Source of the DNA: Cordylochernes scorpioides
Taxonomy: Eukaryota > Arthropoda > Arachnida > Pseudoscorpiones > Chernetidae
NCBI GenBank assembly: GCA_030710605.1
Contig: CP092874.1
Location: forward strand, 24,089,921-24,153,920
Length of the DNA: 64,000 nucleotides
Direction: 5' to 3'
Part shown: piece after piece, positions 57,492 through 64,000 of the stretch
Layout of the letters: each line of letters begins with the position of its first letter
How positions within the stretch are numbered: the first letter of the stretch is position 1
Notes under the pieces: generated by a model
Seen by the model: the letters and a program-made list of their open reading frames with translations, nothing else
What the model was told of the DNA's origin: nothing
Database searches by the model: none
Position numbers and translations under genes: made by a program

Positions 57492-60213
57492 GACTTGTAG
57501 GTCATTCCATCTTTGTCAAGCGGAGTGTTACCATTAGATCTGTGATTCTTATATAGAACAATTGCTCTTAGGAACACTGTTTATGCGCTAACTGTATATG
57601 TGTTGGCTCCGAAGACCATTCCATCCTTGTCAAGGTGAGTGCTAACTGTATATGTGTTGGGTCCGACGACCATTCCATCCTTGTCAAGGTGAGTGCTAAC
57701 TGTATATGTGTTGGGTCCGAAGACTATTTCATACTTGTCAAGGGGAGTGCTAACTGTATATGTGTTGGGTACAAAGACCATTCCATCCTTGTCAAGGTAA
57801 GTGCTAACTGTATATGTGTTGGGTCCGAAGACTATTTCATACTTGTCAAGGGGATTTCTAACTGTATATGTATTGGGTACAAAGACCATTCCATCCTTGT
57901 CAAGGTAAGTGCTAACTGTATATGTGTTGGGTCCGAAGACCATTCCATCCTTGTCAAGGTGAGTGCTAACTGTATATGTGTTGGGTCCGAAGACCATTCC
58001 ATCCTTGTCAAGGTGAGTGCTAACTGTATATGTGTTAGGTCCGAAGACCATTCCATCCTTGTCAAGGTGAGTGCTAACTGTATATGTGTTGGGTCCGAAG
58101 ACCATTCCATCCTTGTCAAGGTGAGTGCTAACTGTATATGTGTTAGGTCCGAAGACCATTCCATCCTTGTCAAGGTGAGTGCTAACTGTATATGTGTTGG
58201 GTCCGAAGACCATTCCATCCTTGTCAAGGTGAGTGCTAACTGTATATGTATTGGTTACAAAGACCATTCCATCCTTGTCAAGGGGAGTGCTAACTGTATA
58301 TTTGTTGGTTACAAAGACCATTCCATCCTTGTCAAGGTGAGTGCTAACTGTATATGTGTTGGGTCCGAAGACCATTCCATCCTTGTCAAGGTGAGTGCTA
58401 ACTGTATATGTATTGGTTACAAAGACCATTCCATCCTTGCCAAGAGGAGTGCTAACTGTATATGTATTGGTTACAAAGACCATTCCATCCTTGTCAAGGG
58501 GAGTGCTAACTGTATATGTATTGGTTACAAAGACCATTCCATCCTTGTCAAGGGGAGTGCTAACTGTATATGTATTGGTTACAAAGACCATTCCATCCTT
58601 GTCAAGAGGAGTGCTAACTGTATATGTATTGGTTACAAAGACCATTCCATCCTTGTCAAGGGGAGTGCTAACTGTATATGTATTGGTTACAAAGACCATT
58701 CCATCCTTGTCAAGGGGAGTGCTAACTGTATATGTGTTGAGTCTAAAGACCATCCTTGTCAAGGGGAGTGCTAACTGTATATGTATTGGTTACAAAGACC
58801 ATTCCATCCTTGTCAAGGGGAGTGCTAACTGTATATGTGTTGGTTACAAAGACCATTCCATCCTTGTCAAGGGGAGTGCTAACTGTATATGTGTTGAGTC
58901 TAAAGATCATCCTTGTCAAGGGGAGTGATAACTGTATATGTGTTGGGTACAAAGACCATTCCATCCTTGTCAAAGGGAGTGCTAACTGTATATGTGTTGA
59001 GTCTAAAGACCATCCTTGTCAAGGGGAGTGCTAACTGTATATGTGTTGGGTACAAAGACCATTCCATCCTTGTCAAGGGAAGCGCTAACTGTATATGTGT
59101 TGGCTACAAAGACCATTCCATCCTTGTCAAGGGGAGCGCTAACTGTATATGTGTTGGGTACAAAGACCATTCCATCCTTGTCAAGGGGAGCGCTAACTGT
59201 ATATGTGTTGGGTACAAAGACCATTCCATCCTTGTCAAGGGGAGCGCTAACTGTATATGTATTGGGTACAAAGACCATTCCATCCTTGTCAAGGGAAGTG
59301 CTAACTGTATATGTGTGGGATCCAAAGACCATTCCATCCTTGTCAAGGGAAGTGCTAACTGTATATGTGTGGGATCCAAAGACCATTCCATCCTTGTCAA
59401 GGGAAGTGCTAACTGTATATGTGTGGGATCCAAAGACCATTCCATCCTTGTCAAGGGAAGTGCTAACTGTATATGTGTGGGATCCAAAGACCATTCCATC
59501 CTTGTCAAGGGAAGTGCTAACTGTATATGCGTTGGGTCCAAAGCCCATTCCATCCTTGTCAAGGGAAGTGCTAACTGTATATGTGTGGGATCCAAAGACC
59601 ATTCCATCCTTGTCAAGGGAAGTGCTAACTGTATATGTGTGGGATCCAAAGACCATTCCATCCTTGTCAAGGGGAGTGCTAACTGTATATGTATTGGTTA
59701 CAAAGACCATTCCATCCTTGTCAAGGGGAGTGCTAACTGTATATGTATTGGTTACAAAGACCATTCCATCTTTGTCAAGAGGAGTGCTAACTGTATATGT
59801 GTTGGGTCCGAAGCCCATTCCATCCTTGTCAAGGGAAGTGATAACTGTATATGTGTTGGGTCCGAAGACCATTCCATCCTTGTCAAGGGGAGTGCTAACA
59901 GTATATGTATTGGGTACAAAGACCATTCCATCCTTGTCAAGGGGAGTGCTAACTGTATATGTATTGGTTACAAAGACCATTCCATCCTTGTCAAGGGGAG
60001 TGCTAACTGTATATGTATTGGTTACAAAGACCATTCCATCCTTCTCAAGGGGAGTTCTAACTGTATATGTGTTGGGTACAAAGACCATTCCATCCTTGTC
60101 AAGGGGAGTGCTAACTATATATGTGTTGAGTCTAAAGACCATCCTTATCAAGGGGAGTGATAAACCGTACATGTGATGAATCTAAAGACCATTATATTCT
60201 TGTCAAAGAGATA
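57492..60213. repeat. 54-bp satellite array, right copy
   Basis: About 48 units, inverted relative to the left array. It has a block of units with gtgtgggatccaaagacc (59300-59690) that is absent on the left, and long runs of the ggtccgaagacc and ggttacaaagacc variants in a different order. Frames of up to 415 codons are artefacts of the unit length. Confidence 0.95.
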
Positions 60214-61600
60214 TCTATTGGGTTTTAAGACGACTCTAAGAGATACCTATAACTCCAAAGAAACACAGAAAGGATCACTGACCTGGGTGGCAGTTGGCTT
60301 CATCGGTGCCGTCCCAGCAGTCGGGAGACGTTATATAACAGCCACTCTTTTAAAAGATTTTCTCAACATTTCCACTCAACTGTAGAACAAGTGTGGTATA
60401 AGACAATGAGTAAAGTGAATTCCTGGTCTGTTCTTATTTTATGTTTTTCAAAGGAATTAAAAACAAATCTAGAATTGTACTTTTTTTTTCAAATACGGAA
60501 CAATAATTATTTTATATTCCATAAATTAATCCCTTGTATTGATATCAAAGTGGAAATATCAAGTCTCCAGGGATAAAGAGGTTTCTTTTTAAAAAATGTT
60601 TATTCTCACAAATCTCTCTCTCTAGCTTTCAGATATGGAAACCTTTCTACATTATACACGATAATGTTAAAGTTTTACACATATAAATTTACTGGCAATG
60701 CGTTTCTTTTAAATATCATCAAATATTATCTCTACAGACCTTACTGCAATGATATAAGTTATTAAATGAGAAGGCTTGGCTCATCAGTAGTGAACCCTCT
60801 CAGCGGTTTCGCCAAATTAATCTCTAGACCGCTCTACTATTGTATTGGATTGGTTTGAAATATACACTGTATTTTCTATGGAAGGCAGCTTTGTGATTTG
60901 TTTGATGATATTTAAACGAAGCGTATTGCTAGTAATTTTATATGTGTAAAACTTTAACGATAGATGGTAATTAAATTTAATTTTCACGATAATGTATCGT
61001 GGTTTTTTGGCATATAGAACAAACAGGTAAATATCCTGCCGGCTATTATTATATATAAAAAAATATAATTTTTCTGCTTGATTTTTGATTATTTGGAGGA
61101 TTATGGTAATGGAGTTATTTGCTGGTTCTTTTTAGTACTAAATGGTATTGATGATGCAGTCTTGGTTAAATTCTTGATAGAATAATAATAAAAATGGTTT
61201 TGATCAGTAATTGCTTTTATTGTGCTTAAGGAATATATAAAAACATAATTTGGTAAAAAGTAATGCCTGGCTTAAGGCGAGCGAACAAAGAAAACAAAAG
61301 ATTATTTACATAATGTACATATTTACATAATGTATCGTGGTTTTCTCCTGTAGAAACCGAGAGAGATTTGTAGATAAAAAAATTAAAAACGAAACCTATC
61401 TCTGGAAGCTTGCTATATCCACCTTAACTATTCAATAAAAAGCCTGGTGTATTATTGGAGGAGATGACACATATTTACACCCACGGGAAATACCAGAATT
61501 TAGCATATACCAACATGTATAATATTCCCAACACTAGCGGTATACCAAAAGTTAACACACGACCGTTTCAACATTGTTCTAACATACGAAGGTGAAAAAA
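60214..61600. repeat. Mirror of 7025-8430, with nested inverted repeat
   Basis: 60556-61420 is the counterpart of the inverted-repeat element at 7195-8055. No gene seen; short frames next to the satellite (60173-60576) are shared by both arms with about one change in seven residues, which is not a sign of purifying selection. Confidence 0.55.
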
Positions 61601-61879
61601 AAATGACAGACGATCTTGCAAGAGTTCTTTTGTTCTTCTGGCCATTATTTCGTCAACATTCGGACGTGATCTTCATCCCGCATTTAGAAAACCGCATACC
61701 ATGTTTAACCTTTTTTACTAAACACATGCATTTTACATTAGCTACGCACTTTTTTTTACATTGTATTTTCGTGAATAACAATGTGCTTTTTGTGTGAAAT
61801 CCTAAAATTTCAAAACAAAAGTTAACATCAATTAAACATTCGCCACACTTCATATTAACATTACATTGGGATATATGTA

Positions 61880-62220
61880 CAGTGGACCCTCGGTTTACGA
61901 GCACCTTGGAGTACGAACTTTTCGCAGTACGAGCAAATTTTTGTGAAAAATTTTACCTCGGATTACGAGTGAAATTTCGCATTACGAGCAACTCGTGATG
62001 GTTGCCCGTAATCGTGATGGATGAAAATTCACTGGGATCCCTCCCTTCAAATCAGATTCGGGAAATATGTAAAATGTGGGAAACTGTGCATTTGTTCGTA
62101 GCAAGAAGAATTGCCCGAGTTTCAATTATTAAAAATAAGAAATTAGTTTCGCACTACGAGCGTTTTGGAGTACGAGCATGGCTCTGGAACGGATTATGCT
62201 CGCAAACCGAGGGTCCACTG
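61880..62220. mobile_element. pogo/Tigger-like MITE, right arm only
   Basis: 341 bp; ends CAGTGGACCCTCGGTTTACG and the near-inverse, TA duplication (61878-61879, 62221-62222). The CAGTG...CCTCGG terminus is typical of Tigger-type elements. No transposase. Confidence 0.88.
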
Positions 62221-62537
62221 TACATACTTACATACATATATATGTATGTTTAAACTTTTAAGACTATTTTTACGAATAAGAGAAAATGGCATCTCCTTAT
62301 CATGCAACTGAAAGTTGCTGATGGCTTGCGCCATCTATTGGAATAAATATCAACTATTCTCGTTGATTTTTAATTATTCCAGAATTGATGAAATTAGTTG
62401 AAATTCATTTTTTTTAAAGAGAAACTGATTTTTACAATTATTTAACAGAATGTGTGTGTGGTGAAGACAATTAAGAAGGCCTAATTCATCAGTGGAGAAC
62501 CCTATCTCAGCAGTTTCACCAGTTTAAACTATTATAT

Positions 62538-63210
62538 TGCCACGTGGAAAATTAGGGAAGACAAACTTCAGGATGAGACAGCAATTTATTTAAGGCAAGA
62601 ACAAATATGAAGGATAAAACAAAAGATAAGGAATGAGGGAAGTTTACAGAGTATAGTAAAAAATAAACATAAAACATGATATTCTGTTAATAAAACCACA
62701 CCAAGATGCTCTGCGGTGAGGACCCGACTTGTACCTTCTGTAATTCAAAACTAAAAAATGAAATCACTCACTATATTTTTGATTGCCCTGCTCTGAAAGA
62801 AGAAAGAAGAACCCTTATGCTCAAAACTGGGCAACTCTGTGCTTCACTTCCATCAATAATTGACAATATGACCCAGAATAAGTATATTGCTACGGCGTTT
62901 TATGGTTTCCACAAGTCCATATCTCAGAAGAAGGCCAAGTGATACTCACTCCTCGCTTTCTTACTGCTACTCTTTTTGTGTTGATTTCTTGCTTCCCTCT
63001 TTCTTTTTTTTTTTTTTTTTTCTTTTCTTGTTTTTTTTTTCTTTTTCTTCTTACTCTGTATATATCGTTATTTCCTTTGTCTCACTGCTTTGTTCTTATG
63101 CATACCTCTGGTGAATCCTGTATAGGGTCAGTGACCCTAAATAAAGGCTTTTTTGTTGTTGTTTGATATTCTGTTAATACGAGTGTAAAATAATAAATAC
63201 TTCGCTTACA
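62538..63210 (-). mobile_element. Solo LTR-like repeat split by a non-LTR insertion
   Basis: Minus orientation; flanked by ATAT (62534-62537, 63211-63214). Its two halves join across the insertion 62693-63163. Mirror of 6036-6218. Confidence 0.7.
62693..63163 (+). mobile_element. 5'-truncated non-LTR element, right arm only
   Basis: Flanked by the 16-bp duplication tgatattctgttaata (62677-62692, 63164-63179). The frame 62706-62942 encodes the reverse transcriptase C-terminus with the finger CTFCNSKLKNEITHYIFDC (Cx2Cx8Hx4C). The 3' UTR ends TAGGGTC agt GACCCTA, AATAAAGG and (TTG)n. Left-arm site near 6078 is empty. Confidence 0.88.
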
Positions 63211-64000
63211 ATATTGTATAAAAATATTTATTCTATGAACAAATTATTAATTTTCATATTTATATTTTGATACTCTGTAAACTTCTCTCATTGTCTCTCT
63301 GATATTTTATCAATGTTGAGATTTGTTATTGACTTAAATAAATTGCTGTTATCTTGAAGTTTGTCTTTCTTAATTTTCTACGTTATGGTGAAGATCCTGG
63401 GTAGGTTAGGGAAGATAAACTGAAAATTTCCTAACAGATCTTGAGGCCATGAGTGCTGTGATCTACATTTTCAGAGACTGGCTCCAGGATTCCACCGCCG
63501 TGTCAAAGTAAAGACTTCCCTCCAAGATGACGATGTCCCTATAGACGATACGACAACAAAGCCGCTCTTCACGCTGCAAGAAAAAGGACGTCAAGGTACT
63601 AGGAACAAAGTTCCAACACTCCGAGAGAATACTTGATAGAAACACGTCAGATCCGACATCGTCAACAAGATTGCAAGCTGTAAGTCAACAGCTTCCACGT
63701 AGAAAAAGATATTTGTAGATAAATATTTATTATTTTATTAAAAGATTATTGGGGGGAGAGAAGTCCGACCACACCTCCCTGCGGTCCCCCCTAAACCCTT
63801 GGAATATTCGACCAAATTCTGATTCGTTTCCAAGGTGACTAACGTGGCAACGGCACCCATTTTCCAATGAAGAGCAAAATATAGTGGATATTGCTGCTGA
63901 TGTGATGGAGATGCATGGAGACATCTGAGACTCTTCTTTGGACACGACAACAACAACAACAACAAAAGATGATTAATTTTTATACTTATATTCTGTTCTC

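Noticed and set aside
57581-60176. Frames of 380 to 415 codons in the right 54-bp array
   Set aside because: Same artefact as on the left; the frames are not conserved between arms.

Overview
The window looks like AT-rich, repeat-saturated chromosomal DNA from an animal, most likely an arthropod. I found no complete host protein-coding gene. What is recognisable is mobile or repetitive: a Ty3/Gypsy element with gag and pol, a second LTR element with decayed coding, mariner transposase relics, short Helitrons, pogo/Tigger-like and fold-back MITEs, 5'-truncated non-LTR elements, tRNA-headed SINEs, and long minisatellites. The RRM plus CCHC type of non-LTR ORF1 and the overall mix would suit a chelicerate such as a spider, but I cannot prove the taxon.

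The dominant feature is a giant imperfect palindrome. Positions 4999-33993 are the reverse complement of 34418-64000. The right arm still matches at the window end, so the palindrome continues outside. The axis lies beside a run of exactly 100 N (33994-34093) and a 324-base unmatched spacer (34094-34417). By eye the arms differ by a few percent of bases. Large indels are almost all single mobile elements that are present in one arm and missing, with an exact empty site, in the other. This is either a real palindrome or two haplotype copies of one locus scaffolded head to head; the N gap and the allele-like insertion differences favour the second.

Layout. 1-4998 lies outside the visible palindrome: two minisatellites, a second 100-N gap (1203-1302), SINEs, a Helitron end with a tRNA-Gly fragment, a solo LTR and a MITE. 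Left arm: Helitron inside a solo-LTR target duplication (5.8-6.2 kb), 32-bp minisatellite (6.5 kb), nested inverted repeat (7.2-8.1 kb), 54-bp satellite (8.4-10.6 kb), mariner relic (11.4-12.2 kb), LTR element with 899-bp LTRs (12.27-18.54 kb), 292-bp fold-back MITE (18.5 kb), mariner with TIRs (21.8-23.1 kb), Helitron (26.5-27.3 kb), and retroposon tails up to the axis. Right arm, moving outwards: mirrored retroposons, Ty3/Gypsy element (39.75-44.12 kb), pogo-like MITEs (47.6 and 48.6 kb), a 5.6-kb arm-specific block (49.6-55.2 kb) holding a 78-bp satellite, an ORF1-only retroposon and a U6-derived tandem array, then the mirrored mariner relic, the mirrored 54-bp satellite (57.5-60.2 kb), a pogo-like MITE and a solo LTR interrupted by a non-LTR fragment.

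The most interesting mechanisms seen are: a -1 frameshift heptamer placed exactly at the gag stop of the Gypsy element, with its tRNA primer site lying inside the gag start; a short hairpin with compensatory changes just before AATAAAG that is shared by many otherwise different retroposon tails; an ORF1-only (half-LINE) retroposon; a satellite built from a dispersed element; a U6 snRNA-derived tandem repeat; and hammerhead-ribozyme-like cores. Coordinates of repeat edges are by eye and may be off by a few bases unless a target-site duplication fixes them.
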